64,000 nt of DNA from Opisthorchis felineus (taxonomy: Eukaryota > Platyhelminthes > Trematoda > Opisthorchiida > Opisthorchiidae): assembly GCA_004794785.1 (NCBI GenBank), contig SJOL01007009.1:1-64000 (forward strand), given 5' to 3'. How positions within the stretch are numbered: the first letter of the stretch is position 1; every line of letters begins with the position of its first letter. Of the stretch, positions 54,811 to 64,000 are shown piece by piece. The notes under the pieces are model-generated. The model did no database searches. It was not told the DNA's origin and was given only the letters and a program-made list of their open reading frames with translations. Made by a program: the position numbers and the translations under genes.

Positions 54811-57351
54811 CCTGGCATACAACCGTGATTCCCGCAACCAGAAATAATCTCGTGCCACATCAGCCTTTGTGTGGTGTCTTAATCGGGTATCTTACTTGCT
54901 GCATACATCAAGGTGGATAGGCGGAAATATGCTACTGCTGACGCTTTCCTTCGTTCTTCTTTTACAGACATTTTTCTCTCCCCCACCCCATCAGTAATAC
55001 TGGTCTTGGCAACCCATCGTCGCTAGGACTATCACCTTCGTTTTATAGTGGTTTTGCCTGCAAGATCTACGTATCAACCAACCCCAACAGCCTCAGGCAT
55101 CCTGAAATCAGTCTTCAGGCTTCAACGTCCGTTTTATCTGGCCGATTTGAGTTTTTGCCGCCTGAAGCAAGTGGGACAACAAACTGCTGTTGTTTGTATA
55201 CTGGACTCGCTTGAAATCGATACATTCTGCTTATTGGAAAAAATCATTTGACCTCCAAGGACACCCATTGAGCTACCAATCCATCACTCCACTTTCGATT
55301 CCGTCTGCGGAACTCTTGCGATCCAGAAGCCGCTGCAACAGGCTGTCCATGTATCGGTATCTTTCTAAATCACCGCGCCGGAGGGTTTATCACAATGTAA
55401 TATCTCTCCAAAATATGGCGAAACGAAATTTCAAATAGAGAGGTAGTTATGTACACTGTTCCGCTGAAGAGATGACCGGTTGTTGCCTACAGTCCAGGCT
55501 AAGTTCTTACGTTGGCAGTTAAGGTGCTAAAAGGCACCGATTTAAAATGTCTTTGCAGATGTAGCATCTGTGGAGATGGGACAAAGAAGTGAGTAAAGAC
55601 TTCTTTGCTACAGTTTCTGTCCAAAAAAGATGGTCTATGCAGTAGGGTCACTAATGTGTTCTTCCAAGTAACCAGCATGATCATACACAATGTGCACATG
55701 AACGACGGTGTGTTTCCAAATGTAGCGACGTAGGTGAGCAGACCAAAATAGAAACGAGATAATAAAAGTCAGTGCAAGTCAACTTCTCAAAGTGTAACCA
55801 AATTTGTTTCCTTCAGCTGCGAGCCACTTTAAGACACGGACCGAAATCTGAGATTTGTGAGGGGAGATTTTTTTCAACATAAATGAGTGTATCGCTTTCT
55901 CACATTAAGTAAACTAAAAATAACCTTAGAAGAATGACCCACCAATATTAAACAATCACACCAATCTGATAAGCCCCAAAAAGAGGGACGCAGAATTGCG
56001 ATGTCAGGGAAGTCTGATAAAATTCTTACACTGTGTAAGAAGAAGAATGCAACCTGACCAATCCCGAAGTGCCAGACGAGTTGGCTCCGTTAGTCTACTC
56101 TGCTTAGTTAAAACATGACATAGAAAGACACGAAAGTGGAAATGGACTGGGTACCTTTATTGAAATATACTGTTATCCCTTTGAATATACTGGTTTTTAT
56201 CGGACAGGCTTAATTGGGCTAAGCCGCAAGACATTGCAACAAACATGGTTAGCTGCTGAATAGAAAAGCAATATCTCACAAAATGGCCTACATTTCCATC
56301 AGCGTCTCAAAAAGCTACTCAGAACGACGGCAAACATGAATTGAACTAATCATCAATTTTCCCACATTTCTGGGCAGACCCCTAGCACAAACGATGCTCA
56401 TTTGCCGTGGTCTTGTGCACATTTACACGAGCTTACATTGTAACTCCCAAAAAAGTACTAGAACCCCATGGTTTTGTCTCCACAACCCCCCACCCTTGGT
56501 GAACTTCACTCCTCAAAAACTTTGAGTTTGATCACAATCAAAGGTTTCGGTAAATTACTATAGTACTGTGGCTATAACTGAACAGATTCAGAGTTTTTTT
56601 TACCTATGCTGTGTCTGTCTTAGAGGGGTTTACGATGTTTACAAAGCTTGTTTAGAAATGGTTCATCTGACAGGCTGATTATGAAGTGAGATTATATTGC
56701 AATTACAACTTCATCAGTATTATGTAGTCCAAGCACCGTGGGTAGCTAAGCTTCCTGTGACAGCAGATCCGTACTTCAACATAATTGCCAGTCAATGAGC
56801 TTTTGATAAGAAACATGCGAAGCTACTCAAACGTAGAGGGGCAAAGATTTCCCGGTTGCTTCAGGTTCCTGGTACCACTGCAATGTCAGACAAAATGATC
56901 GTTTTTTGGCTACTCACTGGCAGATGAAGCAATGATGGGTTTTAGTTCTTTGAATCATCAAAGTAAAGTAAAGTGGTACCTTGTTAAATACTTCCTCACC
57001 CAGTGAGTGTTCGTAGTAGTACGATGCACAATGTGATATTCTGACTAACTTATGCCCTGAATATTAATCCATGGCTGGAACAGGGAAATTTCATCTGCTG
57101 GGCTTTGCACCAACCCAAAAAGATCTTAGAGAAATTTGATGAAAGCTGAAGGTTGATTGGTGGCTGAAAAACACAACGATGATTACAGGGTTTTATAGCT
57201 TAAGGTTTCAGTCACTTTGGATGACTTTGTCAGAAGCAAAATAGTCCTTTGCGATTCCGATTATGCCGCTCCTAACAAAAGTCGCCCAGGGTAACTGAAA
57301 CGTTGAGTTGCAAAAAACTCCACAATCATCGCTGTGGTTTTTCACCATCAG

Positions 57352-57474
57352 TCAACCCAAATGGATGTCACACAGAGTGTACAAACTATTCGACCTCATT
57401 CGTACTGAATACGATGCCGATATTCCAAAAGGATCTTATAAGAAGGGACAGCGGAACGACAAACAAAGCAAACA
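57352..57474 (+). CDS. Isolated phase-1 candidate exon (123 nt)
   Basis: Good acceptor (GTGGTTTTTCACCATCAG) and donor (AACA|GTGAGT); 123 nt, phase 1 both ends. The peptide starts NPNGCHTECTNYSTSFVLNT, with a C-x3-C pair and N-x-S/T sites, so it could be extracellular. It lies on the opposite strand within the prominin-like intron and 8 kb past the convergent gene end, so it would need its own gene. It could be chance. Confidence 0.3.
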
Positions 57475-58068
57475 GTGAGTATTATAACCTTTAGATATAG
57501 AATTAATCAAGCATTACGTTGCATACAGCAAGACCGAGTTAACCCAACAGAAGCAGTTGCTATTCTCCTAAGAATGAGCTGATGCACCTTAAGCTTCATG
57601 TTCTCCACTGATATAGTGTTCTTTGAAAATTAGCCAGTCTTGGGCTCATTATCCGAAAGGTGACAATGGTTTTTATGAAGGTATTTTTGTTTCAGGGTGA
57701 TTGCCTACCATTTTGAGCGTATTCAGGTGCTAATACATCTGGATTATAATAATGACTTTTCTTGTAGCACTTCCAATCTCATTGAGAACCTTGCACTCAG
57801 AAACCTGTTTTTGATTCCATTCTCCCTCAACTGACTTCTAGCCTCATTACCGCTGTTTTTTTCGTTTTATGGCTTTCGCACGCTAGTCAAATGTGCAGGA
57901 CTTCAAGATGGAAGTGTGGTCCTGAGGTCAGTGTCCTGGTATGTCACGCGATCGATCCCATCTAGTCTGTTTATTGTGGGCTTGTATAGTTTCCGGAATC
58001 CAAGAGAATCCTTATAATTGCTTTGCGTGTTGAACTTTGATTAACATGTATAGTGACCACTGACTCAC
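57475..58068. other. Intron of the prominin-like gene
   Basis: A worn tRNA-like segment (GTGGTCCTGAGGTCAG to CGATCGATCCC) at 57915-57960 suggests another SINE head. Nothing else is seen. Confidence 0.35.
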
Positions 58069-58347
58069 CTGAATTAGGTCCTTGAGGGATTGTTCCAACT
58101 GCCGCAACTGTATTGTAAAATTTCGATATAGTTGAAGTATTTCAAATGCTTGTATCAACTGTCTTATTTGCGTATTTATCTCGTCGGTTTTTTTTAGTTC
58201 ACTCTGAATAGCCTCCACGGTAGTGCGAATAGTTAGAGCTTCGGGGTATTGATTCAAATATGGCGTGACAAAGAGTAACAGCTGGTCCGCGTAGTCGGAA
58301 ATCCATGTGTTGTTCGACAGTGACTTGCGCAACTCTGCAATACTGGC
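58069..58347 (-). CDS. Prominin-like protein, ectodomain exon (279 nt)
   Basis: Minus strand: acceptor CTCCACATAACACAG, donor ATTCAG|GTGAGT; phase 0 at both ends, 93 codons, no stop. The peptide is a long helical segment with NNT and NFT glycosylation sites: SIAELRKSLSNNTWISDYAD, later 'QLIQAFEILQLYRNFTIQLR' and 'LEQSLKDLIQ'. Prominin extracellular loops are long helical bundles with such sites. Its phase matches the upstream exon at 61214-61331. The 3' neighbour at 50281 enters in phase 2, so one or more exons are missing between them. Confidence 0.6.
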
Positions 58348-58768
58348 CTGTGTTATGTGGAGGAGATTTTACAAGTAGAATAATGATATGTAGAAGTTCA
58401 TTTAACAGTTTGTGACGGGCTACCAATGAGTGATGGTATTTGTCTACAGTTGTAATGAACCATCTGGTAACAGGAACAAAAAAATTGCCATAGCATCAAA
58501 TGCTAAGACGGTCAGCATACACTGACAATAGTTGGTGTAAACGTAGAGGAAAGAGCCAGTAGTTTGTTGCATGGAAAAGGTCCTTTTAAACAGACCTGTG
58601 TATTAATCTGTGTAAATTAATGTGCATTAATCTGTTAATTAACCTGTAATAATTAACTACTTTCAAACTTCCCAGCTGCGTAGTTGAAGTGATGGACAGA
58701 TCAAGACAAACGGGCAACAATGAAGGTTCCAGTTAGGTGTTTGGCGCCTAAATACTCCTAGATGGCGA

Positions 58769-58958
58769 CTAAGGCTTCTGGATCCGAATGTTACCCAGCA
58801 GGTCCGTAATCAGAGGAAGTAAGTGGGGCACCCATTGAAGATGAACATGAAAACGGAACGGTGACTTTACGTTGGTGGATTGTATCACGCTGCGAGGTAA
58901 GTGAGCTCTATAAATTAGCCACAAAGAATCATGAAACTGGGCCATGAATATCGCTTGA
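58769..58958. other. Flank of the PLE palindrome
   Basis: About 190 bp left of the inverted arm; unrelated to the PLE body. Apparent protein similarity ends at 58959. Confidence 0.4.
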
Positions 58959-59242
58959 AATTCAGTTTGTAGTTGGCCGTTTGTGTTCCTTGAGACGAGC
59001 ACATCTAGGAACGCCAATTTGTTGTTTTCCTCCGTTTCCATTGTGAAGTGGATGTCATGAAACACGTTGTTCAGCATTTCATTCGCTCGTGACAGTCCAT
59101 TTTTCCTTACAATAGCGAATGAAATGCTGAACAACGTGTTTCATGACATCCACTTCACAATGGAAACGGAGGAAAACAACAAATTGGCGTTCCTAGATGT
59201 GCTCGTCTCAAGGAACACAAACGGCCAACTGCAAACTGAATT
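58959..59242. repeat. 129-bp palindrome at the PLE 5' end
   Basis: 58959-59087 and 59114-59242 are inverted copies of each other with one mismatch (58970 against 59231) and a 26-bp spacer. Both arms encode the same RT segment (NEMLNNVFHDIHFTMETEEN). Confidence 0.85.
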
Positions 59243-60145
59243 ATACAGGAAAGAAACACATACAGATCAGATTCTGAACTACTACAGCAACCATCCGAAC
59301 TGCCCCAAACGGAGCTGTGTTCGAACCCTATTCAATCGGATCGAGACGCATTGCAACACAACAGAGGCGAAAGAAAAGAAGAGCGAAGACTCTACGAGAC
59401 ATTCCGAAATAACGGGTACCCGAGGAATTTCATATGGAGGTGCTTACGAGACCACCACCAAGCTGATTTGTCAACACAACCAGAACAGAGGAAGATTACG
59501 CTGCCGTATATCAGAAACGTCGCGGAGGTGACTGCACGACATTTGCGGCAACATGGAAATACAGTTGCCTTCAAGCCTGCAAACACTTTGAGAAGAACTC
59601 TCTCGAAACCAAAGGGGAGGTTGGAGGCAGTGAAGAAGACGAACGTGGTTTACAAACTTAAGTGTAACGACTGCGACAAACACTATGTTGGCCAAACTGG
59701 AAGAAATATTGCTACCAGAATACACGAGCACAAGCTTGCCAGCAGAAGACATGACCCAATGTCACTTGTCTCAATCTACGAGGACAGAGAAGGACACAAG
59801 TTCAATTGGGACAATGTTCAAATACTTGCTCACGCAAGAACAAAACGGGAGCGAGATTTTGCCGATGCGTGGTACTCCACACAAAAGTCGATCAATATAC
59901 ATATTGACATCGACCCAATCTATCAGCCGTTACGAGCAAAAGAACTGCACAGTCACGGGACTCTGAGCCACATAGGACAGAACTGTCGAATTGAATGCGC
60001 CCAAAGAACCAACCAGACACAAGAGATTGAGACCAACCCAGATTCACAGGGGACCAATCAAACTACGTGAAGACCGCCTTCAGAACTACCAGATGCTGTT
60101 TAGAAGCTATATAAGGCGCAGGCAGAAGAAGAGGAATTCCCCCAC

Positions 60146-60200
60146 TCAACCCCGCACTGACGATTTCACCTCGATTGGTGATGAAACGTTCGCAATCCAA
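60146..60200 (+). ncRNA. Hammerhead-like motif in the PLE 3' end
   Basis: Order: CTGACGA (60157-60163), stem II TCACC/GGTGA (60166-60170, 60177-60181) with a TCGATT loop, GAAA (60183-60186), short self-complementary stem III ACGT, and U at 60190. Unpaired bases between the core and stem II and poor stem-I pairing argue that this copy is not active. PLEs are known to carry hammerheads in their terminal regions. Confidence 0.4.
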
Positions 60201-60238
60201 CTGCCAAGCTCGGCGAACAGACCAACAAACAATCACTG

Positions 60239-61213
60239 AAATTATTGTGCCAAGACAGAAAGTGATTTGAATGTGGCTTATATGAATCTCGCAACCACCT
60301 ACAAGCTGGATGGGGTTAACGCCACATCTACACCGACGGCGAAGTTATAAAGTAACTTAGTGAATATGAACAATTCTTGATTGGGTTAAAGGCAAATCGA
60401 ACTAATTTTCAAACCTCTCCGACCGTTTTCCAACTAGACGTATGTCTAAATAATCATGTTGGCGTACCCAGCTATGCTCCTTACAAGCGCTTAAACGGAA
60501 TGTACTTCGAAAAATGAGAAATAATATCATTTTTACTATACATACTAAATCCTGTCAACCAGCCAAAATAGACTTGTACTATTCAGTCGTCACTCAGCGG
60601 AATTCAAAACTTTTGAGTTCGACACTTAGAGGCGAACATCTATTTACGCCATCCGGGCTTGGTGTTCATTACCGTAAGTAGATCAAGTAAGTAAGTATGA
60701 TCACAGTGAACCTTCATCGAGGGTTTCCAATCTACTTGTATCACATGTCTCGGTTCTAAGAAGGAAATATAAAAGAAAGTTGTGTTGGAGTGTGGTAATA
60801 TACGTAGAAGTTGTGAAGGACAGACAGGCATTGGGGGGCTACCAAACTTAGTAATATGTGGCATGGTTCCACAAAAATTTGAATGTATTCTGTCTCGTAA
60901 TTAATAACAAAGAATACACGCATTAGTTCCGGGCGAGAAGTCGGAAGTTCCCTTGGTACTCTAGTGTAAAAGGACTTCTAACAGTCTGAACCTCTGAATA
61001 CCCGTCTTCTCATGGTGTACATGAGCTGCACGCGTATCGATTACTTAGTTCAGCCCGCCAAATCAATCAACTGAAATCAGGCGAACGATATAAAAAAGTA
61101 GGCGTAAAGTCACAAATTCAACGATTCATGCAACTTATCACCAATCATTTGGAAAACCTTTGAAGTGATGTCACTGATATGGTGGTTGTCATATGTACTA
61201 CAAAAGTACTTAC
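60239..61213. other. Intron of the prominin-like gene
   Basis: No recognised feature. Confidence 0.35.
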
Positions 61214-61331
61214 CGTGTAATCAGAATTGTCCAGATAAGAGGTGATATTGGTGATAGTTGCAAACAGCTCGTCCACATTTCCCGGAATGAGCGATGCGAA
61301 ATCGAACTTAAGTAGTTCAGTAACCAACGTA
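61214..61331 (-). CDS. Prominin-like protein, ectodomain exon (118 nt)
   Basis: Minus strand: acceptor TGCCCGTTGTAG, donor ACACG|GTAAGT. It enters in phase 2 and leaves in phase 0, matching the 58347 exon. The peptide reads TLVTELLKFDFASLIPGNVD, then ELFATITNITSYLDNSDYT, with an NIT sequon. It fits the loop of a prominin-like ectodomain, where short helices alternate with Pro/Gly turns. The exons encoding the N-terminus and the earlier membrane spans should lie beyond 61331, partly outside this window. Confidence 0.55.
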
Positions 61332-64000
61332 CTACAACGGGCAAATTAAGCAGTTGGAAAATGACTAGTCGGGCAAAATTGTTTTAGAATATGCAGCACT
61401 TTCCTCACAGAATGATTATTATTAGGCTGAGATTTGTGGCCAATAATTAACCGGAGTCAACTTCGCTAAAGCGTTACGAGCCCAGCTGGTGAAATCTTTA
61501 GTAATGCGGTGTGGCAATTTTCAGCACAAAAAAAAAACAGATACACTCAAAAGTGACGTAAAATGACAGGAATTTAGAATAAACAGTCAACGAAGTCTTT
61601 CTCTGATGTCGATTATGAAGAGTTTACTCTCTACTACCAATCAAACTGGACGGTGGACAGTATCGCCACCTTAGATTGATGTACGATGAGTTTTGCTCCA
61701 CGTCGAAGAGGCTTTGTATAGTTCATCGTAAAATGCGACATCAGACGAAACGCCTCTGAAATCTTACTGGGTGCAGTAAATCGCTTGCGAAGTAAAAAAT
61801 CACGTAGAATGTCTCCAAAAGGCTGAAAGATGTAAACAGGCTTCTAAAATACCTAAGAAACGGAATAGAAACCTGCCCTATAAGTCTTGGCAGAAGAAGA
61901 GCGAGGACAAAACAGGCGGAAAAGAAATGTTAAATGTTTTCAAATATATTCAGTGCACTTAATGGGAGATGAGTCTCAATTAGAAAACAGAGCGCTTTAT
62001 ATCCAGGGTACATGTATATTCGACTCGCTTTGTGCAGGGTGGACTGTGACGCAACGTAAAGCAAAGACTGAACAAAATTGGTTGACAAACTTGTTATCAG
62101 GGAGAAGATACGAAGGAGTGTGGTGCAGGCAAACCTAACGAGGACGCATTAATAGGCAGAGGGATGCATCATTAAACACGTTTAATACCAAGTTTATGAG
62201 AACGGCGGAAAGCCATTTCTGAAGACCATTCTGAAATTATTCGAGTTTGCATTATTAAGGAACACACAGCCAACAAAACATTGGCCGAGTTTTTGCACAA
62301 ATGGGAAGCCTGACGATTGGGGGTACAAAGGCGGAAAGTGTGTTGAAAAAATCCTGCACCAGAAAAAAACTATCCGAATTAATAATAGAGTGTACAAAAT
62401 ACTATCATAGCATACTATTCTTCAGTCAGTTTTCAAATCAGAACTTCCAAGTGGACTTCCAAGTGAACTTTCAAGGCGGCTATCCACTGACTGGATTTTG
62501 TAAGCGACAGCCAAAAATATCCTGTTCTCTGCAGGACAAGTGCAAACCGCTGTAAACGATACTTAACTGATTCACTCGCTTCAGCTTCAGCACTTCCCGG
62601 CAGCCGTAAAGATAATTCAGTAGTGGAAGGTATCCATGGAAGTCATGAGAAGAACGAAGGTAGCAAACAGAGCTTGTGTTCCATGATTTGCTATCTATTA
62701 CAAATCTATATAATACCAGAAATCATGTGAAGGGGTTATGTAAAAATCAAGGGTAGGTACTCTTCAACGAAAGAAAAATAAGAAAAAGACGAAGGAGGGG
62801 TGTTGAATGGGATGCATAAGGATCAACGGGTCACGGAATCGAGTGGGTGACATCAATGTCAAACAAGTTTGTGGGACCTGATATTTCGCAGGCCAGCTGA
62901 AGTTTAGAGGCCATACAAGTTACTTTTGGACGTAAAGTACTGGGTCATGCAGTCGGATTCAGATAGCATTTGTGATCGACAACAGTCTGCATCGTATCAT
63001 TCGCGATCGGTTCAGAAGTACCCGGTATATCATAATAAAGGCGTGCTCTTTGTCGATGAAACGGCTGGTTTCGGCCAGGCCTGATGCAATTGCACTTGAG
63101 CCTGGTTTCTTCCACTAAGAGACATGCGAGTGTGTTCTCGTCTTCTGTCTCACAGAGGCCTCGTCGCAAGATCAAGGTTTGATGCTCAGCACGAGCATAC
63201 AAATGAGTATTTGCCCAATCTGGTGGTAGAATGTGGGGCTGGAACTTAAACTCTTCATGTGAGTCGTATCAACAGAGTTTATAAGACTTCTGGTTGCTAG
63301 CTCAGCAACCCAGTCACCTTTGAATGGGTGGTGGACTTATATAGACGTGGTTCTTTTTAAATGAAAATTGTTTAGTTGTGTGCTTTGCAGTTTGCATGGT
63401 TTTGTGTACGAAGCGTCCAGCGTATTCGTTCTGCAAGAGTCTTTGTCCTAAAAACTTTAGTTACTCTTGTAAACAGTCGGTGGAGCATATCTTCACTGTC
63501 GTCTCAGTCAGGCATCTAACTAGGTTACGTTTCTGTTGCAGGTACAGTGCTGTCAAGGTGAATATATTGGCTTGTCCATGTTTGCCTTCTGTGGACTTTG
63601 TACTCTATGCTTCCTTTGGTTTTCATTTGGATAGTGACATAGAGGAAATGTAATAGTCCCTTCTGTTCTCGCTCGACAGTAAGCTTAACTATGGTGTGAA
63701 CCAAATTAAAACTGCTCGGCAGATTCTGTGGGCAAGTAAAAAGATTTAGCTCACGCTGCGACGATACGATATAAACCGCCCAACGAGTGCTACTAGTTTT
63801 TGAGTCTCAAGTTTGGTCATAAAATCATTTGCCAAAATGGGATCCAAAGTTGACCTTCGTTCTCCTCGTAAGGATAATCCCTATCTGGTATTGCGGTATC
63901 TAATCTTTCATGACGATTTAGGTGCTGTGAAACCCTGAAAATCTGTGCTATCGTACTACGCAAAGTAGTCACTTAGACGTTACACTTAAGAAGCCGAACA
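61332..64000. other. Right-hand end, unassigned
   Basis: Expected to hold further upstream exons of the prominin-like gene (an exon leaving in phase 2), but I could not identify one. Minus frame 62945-63202 and plus frame 63378-63653 are open but have no recognisable domain. The near-repeat CAAGTGGACTTCCAAGTGAACTTTC lies at 62449-62473. Confidence 0.35.

Larger units (their letters stand above)
50282..57351. other. Large intron of the prominin-like gene
   Basis: About 7 kb. Phase requires at least one missing minus-strand exon here (entering phase 0, leaving phase 2), which I could not locate. It holds a GATGATG-type microsatellite at 50750-50803, SINE pieces and two copies of the CCAAAGCCTTTGG repeat. 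A plus-strand frame entered by a strong acceptor at 51130 and ending TAA at 51240 (with ATVCVPL at its end) is an unplaced candidate. Confidence 0.4.
58959..60238 (+). mobile_element. Penelope-like element copy 2 with inverted 5' end
   Basis: The main body runs plus from about 59114. It encodes the end of the reverse transcriptase (NKLAFLDVLVSRNTNGQLQT, then the LYRKETHTDQILNYYSNHP block), a linker (RRLYETFRNNGYPRNFI), and a C-terminal GIY-YIG endonuclease at 59640-59880: VVYKLKCNDCDKHYVGQTGR, with the Y-x10-Y-V-G layout, R and E residues downstream (RNIATRIHEHKL). The protein ends near 60070 and a 3' UTR with a hammerhead-like motif follows to about 60238. One single-base frameshift near 59365-59385 splits the frame, which is otherwise intact. 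The 5' end carries a 129-bp inverted duplication (58959-59087). It is inserted in the intron between the two upstream prominin-like exons and is the youngest-looking element here. Confidence 0.85.

Noticed and set aside
54655..54858. Minus frame resembling the plus frame at 19870 as a conserved small protein
   Set aside because: The similarity comes from the shared CCAAAGCCTTTGG repeat, not from a protein.

Overview
Repeat-rich eukaryotic DNA, most likely from a parasitic flatworm (trematode or tapeworm; the species cannot be told from this window). Grounds for this: long introns with ordinary GT/AG sites, several Penelope-like elements (PLEs), an RTE/CR1-like non-LTR family, Ty3/gypsy debris, tRNA-headed SINEs, and short dispersed repeats carrying hammerhead-ribozyme cores, a combination known from flatworms. 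Nothing suggests bacteria, operons or CRISPR. Reading frames are short because host genes are cut into small exons and most transposon frames are decayed.

Plus-strand gene (about 4.66-42.64 kb). I reconstruct a gene built almost wholly of very short exons (51-90 nt) whose lengths are multiples of three and which all start and end in phase 1. A start exon (4661-4742) is followed by two homologous 90-nt exons with a CPPxST core, then a long run in which the exact length 63 nt recurs eight times (22385, 25232, 27024, 31151, 32198, 32728, 36642, 38738), with 51-66 nt variants between. Most of these helical exons encode a single amphipathic helix of about 16-20 residues. A possible last exon is at 42528-42640, with AATAAA at 42753. 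I do not recognise the protein. The architecture resembles the micro-exon genes of flatworm parasites, but with longer exons and one-helix modules. I regard this as the most interesting object in the window.

Minus-strand gene (61.33 down to 49.95 kb). Three exons (61331-61214, 58347-58069, 50281-49948) look like the second extracellular loop and last membrane segment of a prominin-like protein: glycosylation sites, helical loop segments, a spaced cysteine pair just before the last membrane span, then a short tail. Phases show at least one exon missing between 50.3 and 58.07 kb. A candidate plus-strand 3' end (48994-49671, AATAAA at 49831) converges on it.

Mobile DNA. LINE fragments: 1-590, 16947-19160 and 28675-29424, all minus. 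Gypsy: 865-3170 and 15505-16420, plus. PLEs: a degraded RT plus GIY-YIG copy at 7636-9063, a younger copy at 58959-60238 with a 129-bp palindrome at its 5' end, and a 3' scrap at 32560-32650. Hammerhead-core repeats lie at 5519, 26395, 35376, 39603, 43750 and 44140. The copy at 5519-5738 has an exact 14-bp target-site duplication. tRNA-like SINE heads occur at 4028, 6770, 14771, 23200 and 23770. The remainder is intronic or intergenic sequence with no supported feature.
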